A stretch of DNA of 41,107 nt, taken from contig KN832555.1 in assembly GCA_000827205.1 (NCBI GenBank), positions 86,307 through 127,413 on the forward strand, in the 5' to 3' direction. This document shows, in pieces, positions 23,720-34,559 of this stretch (positions are counted from its first letter, which is position 1; the number at the start of each line of letters is the position of its first letter). The translations under genes and the position numbers were made by a program. This DNA is from Plicaturopsis crispa FD-325 SS-3 (lineage: Eukaryota; Basidiomycota; Agaricomycetes; Amylocorticiales; Amylocorticiaceae). The notes under the pieces were generated by a model. It saw nothing but the letters and a program-made list of their open reading frames with translations. It had not been told where the DNA came from and did no database searches.

Positions 23720-23952
23720 CCACGAACCAAGTCAAGGCCCCCATCCCCTGCTCCTGCTGGACCTCCCACATCGGGGGCCTGTTACGTTCGTGGAAGATCG
23801 ACCGGCATGCCTTTCTGCGCTGCGGGGCTTCGTTATGAGGTCCTGCAGGTTCCCGTGGAGCCGTGCGCGGAACGTCGCCGCAGAGTTGAGTGTGTTCTTC
23901 GTCGTCCTTAGAGACGGCGCCTGTAGACGCGCTCTTAGTTTGGGGACAGACA
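23720..23952 (+). repeat. Conserved ~230-bp element, copy A
   Basis: Begins CCACGAACC and ends GGGGACAGACAT. The outer stem pairs 23720-23727 with 23786-23793; the inner stem pairs GGCCCCC (23736-23742) with GGGGGCC (23773-23779). A further small hairpin GGGCTTC-GTTAT-GAGGTCC lies just downstream. Similarity to copy B extends at least 50 bp upstream (CGCCTTCGTCTCGC). It lies 551 bp upstream of the F-box start codon at 24504, same orientation. Confidence 0.75.
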
Positions 23953-24503
23953 TTCATCTTCGAGATTCATCCTATCTTGTTCGAACGGATTCATCATAGT
24001 AATCGTCCCTCTTGCTGCAGTTCGTTGCCTCTCATTTATCTGTCGCCTGTCCAGCCTGAACATTGCGTGTCGTTTATCAATGCATAGTGAGTGACCCGAT
24101 CCTGGTGTTCTTTCAGATTGACTTCAATTCATATGCGCGTGCGATGGGTGGCCTGTACGACCCTGACCCTCCGCGTTGAAAGGGTGGCCACGTCTCCAAA
24201 TTCTCAAATGGACGTTTCCTCACTGTGGCGCGAACATGTCGAGGTGGCCACGCTTGGATCAAGGCGTTTATGCTCAAGAGTCTTTGTTTCGTCTGGGGAG
24301 GATGCCCTGCTTTATAATGCCTCACTATCCCTCCCCCTTTCTCATTTCATATAGATCGCCCACTTGCAGACCACGAGAAATAACGAATATCAATTGAGTA
24401 CGTATAATTCTACGGACTTGGAAATTCTGGTGTTGCTTACCGTTGCACGCATTACTTACAGATCATCTAGGATCGCTCACACTGCAATATCCTCATAGAA
24501 AGT
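23953..24503. promoter_or_regulatory. Upstream region of the plus-strand F-box gene
   Basis: Between copy A and the F-box start. No exon is supported; it should hold the core promoter, though no clear TATA box is placed. A repeated GGTGGCCACG core occurs at about 24185 and 24242. Confidence 0.35.
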
Positions 24504-26095
24504 ATGGTTAGTCAACCTATGCTAGATCTCTCGAACGTCCAGAGGCTGTCAACTGGAGAACTGTCGAGGACGATCCGATCTCTAGAAAAGAACCGAGAGC
24601 TGCTGCAAACCCAAATTAATACCCTTCATGTGCGTACAATCTATCTTATACCACAGTCTGGCAGATGCTGACCACTACTGTCGCACAGTCGATTCTCCGG
24701 CGACCCGTGGTTCGCTTGCCTGTGGAAGTCCTGCGGACGATATTCACGTACGCCCTTCCTCCTGCGTGCTTTCTCGACCCTTCCCTACGCGCCGGCGGAC
24801 ACAACTCCTCCTGGTGTATGACTCTCCGGACCAAGAAGGCGCTTGTGCTCGTGTGTAAACTCTGGCGGAATACCGCGACCAATATCCTCTACGAGGAGGT
24901 CATGTTTCGGCGCCCGGAACAAATTGTGGCCTTCCTACGCGCGTTGGATTCCTCTCGTTTGGATTTGCGGACTCGCGTTCGGAGAGTGGGTTTTCTTTGC
25001 GCTGTGCCGGAAGAGTCGGCTACTTCCATTCTCGATGGCTTGTCCGAGGTCCTGGATCGCTGCGACCGTGTCGAGAGCCTTACATGGGATCCGTGCTACC
25101 TGGAGGAGACGCCTGGGGACACAAGACATATAAGCCCAGCGCGGCCACTCATCTGCCCTGCGGATCTCACGCACCTTGAATGCGGTGAGAGCGTCAACTT
25201 CGAGGATCTTTGCGCTGGACTACACCACGTTTGCGACACTTTGCGATCTCTGGCCTTCGTTCTCCCTGTCTTCGCTCGCGGCATCCAAAGGATCAACACA
25301 ATTCCCCTGCTCGTAGACCTGGACCAGCTGGAGAGCCTGCGCGTCACATACGTAGTTGAGCCGTTGCGTACGCATGGCGCTCTCCAATTCATGATATCCT
25401 ACTGGACAATGCCCTGCCTGAAGCGTCTTACTGTGGATACCGGCCCCGGCTTCTCCAAATACGACATGCAACAGTCCTTCTGGGACGTCCTCACGGCGTT
25501 CTGCGGACAGCACTGCGAGCGCGTAGAGTACCTCCGCGTGACCGCCCGCTGGGACGACGAGCGCGACCTCCAGCCCGTCTTGCTCGCCTGCCCCGTGCTC
25601 AAGCACCTCGTCATCAACCTCGGGTACACCGTGCCCCTCGCGCACCCGACGCTCGAGTGGGTGGACGTCGAGGTGCCTGCGGCGCGCCCGCAGGACACGC
25701 ACGCGTGCGCGGCGTACTACAGCGCGCTCAAGGACACGGGGCGCCTCCCGCGCCTGCGGGACGTGCGCCTGCTAGACCAGGCGCTGAGCGCGCTCCCGGA
25801 CCTCCCGTACGTCGTGCGGCCGTGGGAAGGGGAGGAGGACTGCGCGTTCGAGTGGCGGTTCCCTGGGGTGCATGTGTGCTATAGGGACGAAAGGCTGTTC
25901 CGCGCGGACATGGCGTGTTTCGATGGGCTGGACGGCGCGTTTGCGGGGCTGTATGACCGGGCGCATAAGGTTGTGAAGCGGAAGACGTTTACGCAGTGGG
26001 ATGATGATAGTCCTTGGGTCGATAATGGTTCAAGCTCGGACGACACAGAAGGCAGCGACGACGAATGCTTAAGTGCTGACGATGAGGAATGCTAG
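24504..26095 (+). CDS. F-box protein, family 1 member (510 aa)
   Basis: Exon 1 24504-24629 (42 codons), intron 24630-24688 (GTGCGT...CGCACAG), exon 2 24689-26095. The first exon (MVSQPMLDLSNVQRLSTGEL...) aligns with that of the gene at 5467-7102 and both splice to S-I-L-R-R-P-V, which fixes the start. The F-box-like motif covers residues about 47-95 (LPVEVLRTIFTYALPPACFL, then LVLVCKLWR). A long substrate-side body follows, with the late motif FPGVHVCYRDERLFRADMAC and an acidic-serine tail. The second half is markedly GC-rich in third positions (from about 25550), more than the start. It is probably an SCF adaptor of unknown target. Copies A and B of the 230-bp element flank the gene. Confidence 0.83.
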
Positions 26096-26548
26096 GTGGG
26101 TATTTCTTATGCTCTGTATACCGTACCTTGTGTACCTTGTGTACCACCTGTACAACTTTTGTATACTGCGCGATGTCATGTTGCTCAAGCCACTGTCAAA
26201 TATATGCCGATGCAGAGATGTACAGTCGACCTGAGGGACTCGGATTCGGTGCAGAAATGTGAGGAGACCGTGGTCGACCATCGTGCACGTGGGAACTTTG
26301 CTGTCCATAAAGATGGAAATCAAATATTTTTCCCGCTTTTCTTCGTCCACCATCTCGAGCTCTCTTTGCAATGGACTGGTTATACCGTGCTCACTGAATC
26401 AAATCTAGTCTCCTGCAGTGCCATGTATCATGTCCATGAACGCCGTCAGTTGCTTGCGACGAGGACTCTACAAATGACAGCGCATTTTCTGCCGCCTTCG
26501 TCTCGCAATACTCACTAGTCGTCGTCTTGCATTCGGCATGCGCCCCCT
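26096..26548. other. Intergenic after the plus-strand F-box gene
   Basis: No gene seen. Contains a short GTAC-rich imperfect repeat (GTACCTTGTGTACCTTGTGT at 26121-26140). The part before copy B resembles the sequence before copy A (GCCTTCGTCTCGC). Confidence 0.45.
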
Positions 26549-26774
26549 CCACGAACCAAGTCAAGGCCCCCATCTCCTTGTTGGACCTCCCACATCGGGG
26601 GCCTGTTACGTTCGTGGAAGATTGACCGGCATAACTTTCCGCGCTGCGGGGCCTCGTTATGAGGTCCTGCAGGTTCCCGTGGAGTCGTGCTCGGACCGTC
26701 GCCGCAGAGTTGAGCGTGTCCTTCGTCGTCTTCAGAGACGGCGCCTGTAGACGCGTTCTTAGTTTGGGGACACA
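26549..26774 (+). repeat. Conserved ~230-bp element, copy B
   Basis: Aligns with copies A and C from CCACGAACC to GGGGACACAT; it lacks about six bases in the loop of the first stem. Both nested stems are perfect and the small hairpin reads GGGCCTC-GTTAT-GAGGTCC. It ends 611 bp before the start codon at 27385 of the next plus-strand gene, so it holds the same relative place as copies A and C although that gene is not an F-box gene. Confidence 0.75.
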
Positions 26775-27384
26775 TATACTCGAGTATTTTGCTTGCTTGC
26801 GCCTATGGCTATCAGGGACCCAATCATTGATCATATCGTATGTTTGCCACTCCTGTTCTGTGTATCCGGTTCACCTTCGAAATGCAATCATTCTAGTTCC
26901 AGGATCGTTTCACAGCGCATCTCGTCGTCGTTTGCTTTCTATTTCACGCTGCAAAGGATTTTCTGGACGCGAGAGAGCAACCAAACAAGTGCAAATCTGC
27001 CCAGCTTCAAGTTGGTTTCTCGTCGCGTCTGTCCTCGACGCTCTACTTTCTGTGTCGTCCAGTGTTTCCTCTGTCTCCTGTCGTTTTCACGCTGTTTTCA
27101 CTCGCAATCGCGCTATCCCTTCCAGCTGGCGGACCATGTTTCGCAACACGCTACGTATCCTGAACCTCATCGTAAATCCCCATCCAGTGAGCGCAGACGC
27201 GACTTTATTCTGCCATTCGTGTTGTTCGCGGTGCTCACGCTGTCTGGGCAGTCCTTTGATATCCCGCCATCGTTTTCAGAGCCTTTCTATTATTTCAATC
27301 TCTACAGCTCTGGTAAGTCGCGTAATAAACAGTCTCAGCGACTTAAAACCAACATACGCGCGCCGGCCGACAGGGAGCGCGAAC
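26775..27384. promoter_or_regulatory. Upstream region of the gene at 27385
   Basis: A frame in phase with 27385 stays open back to 26659, so a longer N-terminus or upstream exon is conceivable, but its sequence has no recognisable feature. The rest looks non-coding. Confidence 0.3.
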
Positions 27385-29148
27385 ATGTCGTGTTCGCCCT
27401 CGCACGCGTCCCATGCCGCATCGTCATTTACCTCGCTGCTGTCCGCGGGCTCGCTTGCTGCTACACAGTGGGCGGGCCGGCAGATCGTGCGGCGGCTCAC
27501 GCCCAGCAAATCGCCCTCGACAGAATCGGTGCGCTCGATTCACGCGTTTAGTCACCGAAATTGGACTTATTCAATGTTCTGAAACTCATAGTTCTTCTCC
27601 GCAATGGTCACCCCGACAAAAGCGACGCCGAGGAATGTTGGGGATAAGATGGTATACGAATCGCGTCGCTTTTGACAGTTGTGAACTGATATATCTATCC
27701 CTCATCAGCTCCATGGCTCATCTTCCGGCCACTCTACGAGCCCACATATGAACAGTCTTCGGAAGCGGAAAGGCAACTCCTCCATCGGCGCGTTTGAGAC
27801 GCCGTCAAACTCTCCCTGGAAACTTCCCCTTCCTTCACAGCAGCAACCCACTGTGGTAGAAGAACCTGTCTACACGGCGCTTGACCAGGTGAGACGCTCG
27901 CCCATACGAGCCTCAGGTTTTGTTCATTGACGCAAACGCACTGCAGACGGACATGAGTTCTTTTCGGCCCTCCGTCGAGCTCTCGCCCATCACTGAGGAT
28001 GCAGATTCTGAGGACAGCTCATCCCCACAATCGACAGGCTCGAGCTACTCCGAACAGGAAGAGTCCGATGAGGCCTACGACAGTCAGGTATGGCCACATC
28101 TTCGCGAGGACAGTTCAACCTCACGCACCCTCACTAATAAATTTGCATCCAGCAGGACTCCGACAGCTCAACATCATCCGGTTACGGGACATTCATCCCC
28201 GCCCCCGCCCAACGCTCATCCCACGGCCTCGCACCGCCCCCGCCCTCGCTCATGCTCACCTACCCCACTCCCGAGCTTGCGCACTCCCCCATCTTCGCGC
28301 CGCCCTCCCCCTTCACCGTGCAAAAGTACAAGTTCGCCAGCGCGTTGGCCGCGCCCGGAGAAGCGCCCGCGGCGCCGAAGTGCTGCGACGCGTCCCGCCC
28401 GTGCCGCGCGTGCGAGGCCCGCTGGATGGCGTGCCGCGTGTGGTACCACGCGCGCGGCGGTGCGCTCGTGCAGCCCCTCGTCGCGCCGGGCGAGGTCACC
28501 GCGCGGACGCGTGCGCTCGCGTGCGGGCTCGGGCTGCCGGTCGGGAGCGTGCGCGGGCTGGGCGTCGCGGGGCTTGGGCTGGGTCTCGCTGCGGAGGCGT
28601 CGGACCCGGCACTGCAGCTTAGGCGGGCGCCGGCGCGGTCGAGGTTTGCTTTTAGGATGCGGGAGAGGACGAGGAGGCCGGCGGGCGCTGTTTCGGACGT
28701 GGGCATTAGGGCGACGGCTGGTGTGTTCGCGTCGGGCACGCTGGCGGCATTCAAGGTTGGACCGCGGCTCAGGACGTTCTGGAGGAAGGCGACGGCGCTC
28801 TTTGGCTCTGACATGGAATCGGCTCGGGACGTGGACGCTCGCGTGGACGACACTGGTCACTGGGATGACTTGGGCAACAGCTACCGGGCGGTTATTGGTA
28901 GCATCCAGGAAGACTCTGGCGACATGCAGGAAGATTTTGGCGACAGTCAGGAAAACTCTGGCAACATCCAAGAAGACTCTGGCGACCTATCTGTGCAACT
29001 GTCTGATTCTAGGCAACTATCCGATTCTGGGACACCTGCGCTTCTGGACACTCTGGGATACGAGGACCACCGGCGATCGCTCAGCTCGATGGATTTCCGG
29101 CCCCGCTCGATCTTCGTGGAACATCTCGAGTGCTCTGAGTCTGAGTGA
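27385..29148 (+). CDS. Unrecognised Ser/Pro- and acid-rich protein (506 aa predicted)
   Basis: Five exons, all joined in phase 0: 27385-27528, 27592-27651, 27709-27888, 27947-28087, 28153-29148. Introns are 57-65 bp (GTGCGC, GTATAC, GTGAGA, GTATGG donors). I do not recognise the protein. The N-terminal half is Ser/Thr/Pro-rich with acidic serine clusters (TEDADSEDSSSPQ, SEQEESDEAYDS), which suggests a disordered phosphorylated region. Around residues 250-300 lies a cysteine-containing block (CCDASRPCRACEARW, then CRVWYHARGG) that may be a small ordered domain. Late residues carry four 7-residue repeats (I/M/S-Q-E-D/N-S/F-G-D/N, bases 28903-28986). There is no membrane segment or signal peptide. 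The alternative start ATG at 27604 would drop 52 residues. Copy B of the 230-bp element lies upstream. Confidence 0.65.
28903..28986 (+). repeat. 21-bp coding tandem repeat, four copies
   Basis: Each unit encodes xQExxGx: IQEDSGD, MQEDFGD, SQENSGN, IQEDSGD. It is in frame in the gene at 27385-29148 and is the part most likely to vary in length between strains. Confidence 0.85.
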
Positions 29149-29585
29149 GAAGGAGGAGGAAGGTGTGCGTCGTTGTTGTTTGTTATGTTGTCGACGTGTT
29201 GTCGCTCTCTCGTTTGTGACTGCTGTTTCATGGGTGGACTATACTCTCGCTCTCTCGTTCGTTATAGGATTCCTGTAAATTTACCTATACCCTGTTTGGA
29301 GATATACCCTTTCGAGAGCCAGACAACTTGGATGACCATCGCTTGAACATCGAGCACAGGCAAGCGCAACTAAGTTGCAGGAACGAGAACTTGCAATAAT
29401 GATAATGAGATTCGTCAATTTGGTGGAAGACATTACTAGCCCTAGAATATATGTACCCCTCGTGAATTCGTAGACCCTTCTTCATTGCTTCTTCAAGTTG
29501 TTAGAATGCATGCACAAGCACTCGCAAGTGATTGATATGCTCACCAAAGTCTCGAAAAGTCGTGGCTACTACCCCACCGCCGTCG
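29149..29585. other. Intergenic between two convergent genes
   Basis: No exon seen. It must hold the 3' ends of the plus-strand gene before it and of kinase-like copy 1. Confidence 0.45.
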
Positions 29586-30918
29586 CTACTGCCCTACGAG
29601 GCGCATGATACTGTTGATCCCACCCCTCGCTACCGCCACTGTGTCGCGCACGACCCGCTCTGGCACGGTCTCGTTCACAGGGCGAAGCCGCCACCGCGCA
29701 CTCGCGGGATCCAGTTGCTCGTGTATATGGCGAAACTGCATAAACGCCTTCGCAGCGGGCGGGCGGCGGCTGGGCTCCTGATCCGTCATGGCCGATATGA
29801 GCGGCAAGAGAAAATCGAGCCCGGAGAATTTCTGCGATGCCGACCATGTCAGCGCATCGGCGACTCAGTCTGTACAGCGGGGGCTTACTTGGTGGAGCTC
29901 TCTGCGGTACACGCAGCCGAGGATGAATATATCGACCTTGTAGGCGTCGTACGGGGCGTCGACCGCCAGCTCGGGGACGGTTTTTTCTCTGCCGATCTCT
30001 CCGCGCGTGGAGATGAATGGCGAGTCCCCGGCGCGAAATCGAACCGCGAGCCCAAAGTCGATGAAGTAATATCGAACGGGGTGGTCGATTCGCGACAAGG
30101 GTGTCGCCTCGGAGATTGCATCGGGCGCGTACTCCAGTCGCAGGGGATGCCATCCTTGCGGGTATATTGACGTAGCATCCATCATTATGTTCAGAGCGGC
30201 GCAGTCTCTGTGTGTTGTTACTCAAACGGAAAGATACAGTATGAGATACAACTTACCGGTGAGCTACTTTTTGCTCGTGCATAAACGCTAGACCCTAGCA
30301 TATATGAGCATGCAATGTTACGATTTTGCTGGCGGTTCGACGTACCTGCAAGGTTTGTCCGATGAAATCGAGGATCTCACCTACGAACATGAAATTCGGG
30401 CTGTCGAATGGCCGTAGGAGAGGCATAACAACATATTGCCTGTTTGGCGTTACTGGGTCCAAGAACGCATCGAGAACCGGCACGCAATGGTTGAAGGGAT
30501 TCCAACGGAGCTCCGAGGAAGAAAGAAACTGTGCGATCTCGACCTCGCGCGTAGCGCCGTCGACGCGTTTAATGGCAACCACCAGTCCATCATCACGAGT
30601 GGCGTCAATGATGTTGTATTCCTGAAGTTGAAGCATGAGAAATGTACGATAATTGGGGACGAAGCACCTACTAACATCGGGAGAAAGAGAGTCTTCACAC
30701 CAAAACGGGTCGATATTAGTACCCAGCCACGAAGGTTTCCAACCGTCTTCGTACCGAGGCCGAAGACGATATCCGCGCTGTCGAAGAGTCGGGTGTAGGT
30801 CCTTCCACACCTTTTCTGCTGCCCTCAATTCGAAGCGGCCACTCTTGGTGTCCTTTGCATAGCGTTCCGCCTGCTCCGGTGAAACTCTCGTCCACAAAGG
30901 CGATTTGATTTCATTCAT
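29586..30918 (-). CDS. Kinase-like protein, copy 1 (373 aa, HRD kept)
   Basis: Exons 30918-30676, 30621-30346, 30294-30257, 30207-29889, 29831-29586; introns 49-57 bp. The product is a small kinase-fold protein of an agaricomycete-expanded family. It has VVAIK (Lys99), an E-V-E-I helix C glutamate, hinge VVMPLLRPF, catalytic loop HRDCAALN (185-192), an insertion of about 40 residues with IYPQGWHPL, then DFG (236-238), a PE-like TVPEL, KVDIFILGCVY for the helix F aspartate, and EPSRRP near the end. All residues needed for catalysis are present except a classical glycine loop; exon 1 instead has GTNIDPFWCED. It could phosphorylate proteins, but activity is not proven for the family as far as I know. 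The intron after the first exon has no stop, so retention would add 18 residues in frame. Confidence 0.85.
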
Positions 30919-31597
30919 CTAGTAGCCCACGCCAATATGGGCCCTATCGTAAAATACCGCGTGAGACAGGCAGTTTCTTTCCAATGTGTAGAGTGAATGA
31001 GAGGGCGTTGATGGTATAACGAGAGCTAACAAGAGAGCCGTCCAATATTATTTCGGTCGAGATAATCGCACATTGAAACTCCGCGAAAGTGCGCTTCTTC
31101 GTTGGCTGCTCGCACTCGAGAGCAACTGGAGTCCTTCAGCGCGCTCTCTGTTCACTTCCAGTACTCACTCTTTGAAAGGCTTCAACTTGTCATGGATAGC
31201 GCTGGCGCTCAGCGATGTTGCCCACGCGTACATCAACGATTTGCAGTCTAGACTCATTTGTACTGGTCACCCCGTCATCCCCAAGATACACGCTCAACCC
31301 ACGTTTCGTGCACTAAACGCGTGTTCTCCTGTGTTATAAAGAAGTGACATGCACAGGATGGGAGTGAGATCGTCCTATACCTGCGCCCGGGTCATCCCTA
31401 CGTTTTTCTCTTCTCCAGGATATTGAGCTTCATAGAAAGGCTTGCCTCGTCTTTGTGAGCCAAGCTATCACTGCGATCTCCATAAACTAACGAGAGAACA
31501 CATCCAGGTAGAATTTCGGACAGCTTAATCGTCGTCAGTGAGTGATCATGATGGCTCACAAGCAGCCTGTGAATGTTCACAGCAATATGCTTAGGAG
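30919..31597. promoter_or_regulatory. Shared upstream region, kinase copy 1 and membrane protein gene
   Basis: 679 bp between two divergent start codons. A plus-strand frame at 31073-31339 has no recognisable feature. Promoters for both genes are expected here; I cannot place motifs. Confidence 0.35.
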
Positions 31598-32737
31598 ATG
31601 GGACTGGGACCAGACATCTTTGGATACATTGCAGGGGCCGTGGGTATCATTGGCGCTCTCTACGCAGCACTCTACAGTCAATTACCCAAAAACAAAATCG
31701 CCGAGCTTGTCGAAGTCTTTGAGGAGACCGAAACCTTGTTTTATCGCTCCGCAGAGGAGGGTCTTTTGACCAGCCAAGACTACGTATATAACTTGGAAAA
31801 GGCGCTGTTCGAGTAAGTCATTCGTGGCGATTGCCCTGCTCGACGCTGACGCACATACTAGCTGGCGTCTTAGGGTAGAATATCTTCGAGCCACTGCGCT
31901 ATGCTCGACCTCATTTGCCGAACAATGCGTACTCGTCATCCAAGGGTTGACGAGATCGATTACAGCAGCTTATGCCAAGATCACCCAAATTCGTGCGAGT
32001 GTATTGGTGAGTACCCTTTGAGACCCTCTATTTGCGAAGGGCTGACACTCTTTCGCAAGACAAAGAGTCAATACGAGAGAGAAAGACTCTTGAGCGTAGG
32101 GCAATTACAGCATTCCCAAGCGCGTTATGGACGCACGCCCCCCACCGTATCAGAGCGGGTACATTGCGGGGTCACATATGATCGTAATTATCTGCCATTC
32201 GCTTGCCTATGTTGTGTGCTCATACCTCCACAGCGAGTAATCATCCACCTTCTGATCCCGAAACTAAGTGGGCACCTCGGCCTCGACTCGTCGTGGAACT
32301 GGATCGCAGAGACCTCAAGCTTCAGGCTCGAATTCGTCGGGGTCTACGTCGTTCGCACTCTTGTCCAGCACCGGACTCGGAGGATCTTTTCATCGCCGAA
32401 TCGGTGCCCGAGAAATGTACGTCTCAGCAGTCATACAAAGCTTTCTCCTTCCATCATTGTATTCACGCGAGTCACAGCAACGTTCCTGAAACGGAACACC
32501 CACACTCGCGCAGACTCCGGTGCATCCTCCGTGGAGACACTCGTCTCCGAAGAATCCCTCTCCGCGCCCTCCATAGCAGAAGAGAATCCCTATCGTTGCT
32601 CCTCACCCCTCCCGTTCCCCGACTGCACGCCGGAGCTGCTCAAGGATACCTTGCTCGGAGGTCAATCGCTGCCTGTCTATGGGCCGCAAATGCGTTCTTC
32701 GTACATGCCCCGCGTCGTCCCCCATCCTGCCCTTTAG
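31598..32737 (+). CDS. Small membrane-anchored protein of unknown function (308 aa)
   Basis: Exons 31598-31812, 31862-32006, 32060-32183, 32234-32416 and 32478-32737 close in one frame; introns 49-61 bp, two with GCTGAC branch sites. The N-terminus has one hydrophobic helix (FGYIAGAVGIIGALYAALYS, residues 8-27), so it probably inserts in a membrane with a short outer end. A helical region follows (LRVEYLRATALCSTSFAEQ, then ITQIRASVLTKSQYERERL), which agrees with a Basidiomycota-only family I recall with a TM helix and a predicted coiled region. The C-terminus is proline- and acid-rich. The donor at 32184 (GTAATT) was chosen because it alone keeps the frame and gives a 50-bp intron; the third exon end is the weakest part. 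An acceptor at 31873 is an alternative for exon 2. It is inserted, on the opposite strand, in the kinase-like array. Confidence 0.62.
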
Positions 32738-33220
32738 AGGCAGTCACTACAGCCTTACCTTTGCTCTGAACACATTACATTTTGGATTTCTTGTCAAGGA
32801 CGAAGTCCTTGTCCATCGTCTGCCGTAACTTATCTGGTCTCTCCACTGAACGCTGTCGAAACTTGTATCTATAGGGCAGCGTGGAGAGTCCGTCTGCTGT
32901 ATATATCTACGATATGAAACTTGGGCAGCGACGTTTAAAATTGTGTAGTGGGAACCACGCGAGGCTCAGGACGAGAATTTCGCAATCAGCCGGCGTACCT
33001 CAGCAAGCGCTAGCAAGCCCTAGATCAAAGCGTCCGACGTTTAACGGTGACGCCAAAACATCCTTCACTCAAGAGGCAGAGTGGGTACATAAGTCGACCT
33101 AGTGAGCATCGGGACAGATAGATTGAACACAGACGCGGGAAAACGTTCAGACTAAGCATTGCAAAGCGCATCCACTAAGCATCGCACACTCACGAAGTCG
33201 ATACGTTACACATCTCTCTG
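32738..33220. other. Intergenic between convergent genes
   Basis: No gene seen. The plus-strand frame at 32881-33102 looks random. It should contain the 3' UTRs of the membrane protein gene and of kinase-like copy 2. Confidence 0.45.
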
Positions 33221-34559
33221 TTACTGCTGCCCCACGAAGCGCATGATGCTGTTCACCGCCGCCATCGTGTCGCGCACGACGCGCTCCGGCATGGTCTCGT
33301 CCACCGGGTGCAGCCGCCACCGCGCATTGGCGGAGTCCAGCTGCTCGTATAGGCGGCGGAACTGCACGACCGCATCTGAGGCGGACGGCCGTCGGCTGGG
33401 CTCTTGATCTGTCATGGCGGAGATAAGGGGTGCGAGGAAGTCGAGCCCCGAGAATTTCTGGGGACGGCGGCCTCGTGAGCTTCGGAGAAACCAGTTATAC
33501 AGGTAGGGGTCTTACTTGGTACAGATCTTTGCGGTAGACGCAGCCGAGTATGTATATGTCGACCTTGTAGGCGTCGTATGGAGCGGCGAGCGCAAGTTCG
33601 GGGACAGTTTTTTCCTGGGGTATACGTCCGCGGGTGGATATGAAGGATGACTCGCCCGCACGGAATCGCACAGAAAGCCCAAAGTCGATGAAATAATACC
33701 GGACTGGACGATCTGTTCGCGATGGCGGCGTCAGAAGCTGGGTGAACGCATCAGGCGCATATTCGCGCCTCAGCGGATGCCAGCCCTGGGGGAATAGAGG
33801 GGTGGCATCCATCATTATGTTGAAAGCGGCACAATCGCTAGTACACCAGTGAACGTTAGCGAAGCCGCGCAGTTTCGTATAATCTCTACGCACAGATGAG
33901 CTACGAGGTGGTCGTGCATAAACGATAATCCCTAACAAAGCGTGAGTGTACGGACAGCAAAGATGGTTAGTGGACATACCTGTAATGTTTGACCGACAAA
34001 GTCAAGTACTTCACCAAAGAACATGAATTCTGGGTCATTGAATGGCCGAAGATTAGGCATGACTATATATGTCCTATCTGGTGTAACTGGATCGGAGAAG
34101 ACGTCTAGGATGGGGACGCAGTGATTATAGGGATCCCCACGGAGTGCGGGAGATGATAGAAATTTTGCAATTTCGACCTCATGAGGTGCACGGTCAACGC
34201 GCTTAATCGCAACCACCAGCCGATCGCTTTCGCGCGTCGCATCGATGATGTTATACGCCTGTAGAGAGCCGGTAAGAAACTAGATAAGTTCAGATCCTGT
34301 GCATACTGACACGGGGTGTAATGGAATCTTCACACCAGAGTGGGTTGACGTCCGTCCCCAGCCAGGACGGTGTCCAATCTACCTCGTAGCGAGGGCGGAG
34401 GCGGAAGCCGCGTCGTCGAAGGGTAGGATGTAGATCTCGCCAGACTTTCTCGGTGTCCCTCAACTCATAACGGCCCTTCCTAGTGTCTTCTGTGTACCGT
34501 GCTGCCTTCTCTGAAGAGACTCGCGTCCAGGAAGGCCGTCGTGCGGTCTCTCCATTCAT
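33221..34559 (-). CDS. Kinase-like protein, copy 2 (374 aa, HLD variant)
   Basis: Exons 34559-34311, 34258-33980, 33931-33894, 33837-33516 and 33457-33221, with the same phases as copy 1. The VVAIK lysine (Lys102), DFG and the IYILGCVYR helix F segment are kept. The catalytic loop, which is assembled across the third intron (CAT CT | C GAT), reads His188-Leu-Asp190-C-A-A-F-Asn: the HRD arginine is Leu. That loss is compatible with catalysis in principle (non-RD kinases exist) but changes control by the activation segment. Exon 2 is one codon longer than in the other copies (ESDRL). Its 5' flank (34560-34805) resembles that of copy 5. Confidence 0.84.

Noticed and set aside
26659-27582. Long plus-strand open frame of 307 codons
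   Set aside because: Only its last part (from 27385) belongs to the supported gene. The rest mixes element B and non-coding sequence, and no family or splice chain supports it.
27920-29278. 452-codon plus-strand frame, very arginine-rich
   Set aside because: It is a shadow of the 27385-29148 gene in another frame, created by GC-rich codons; the spliced frame has consistent phase-0 introns.
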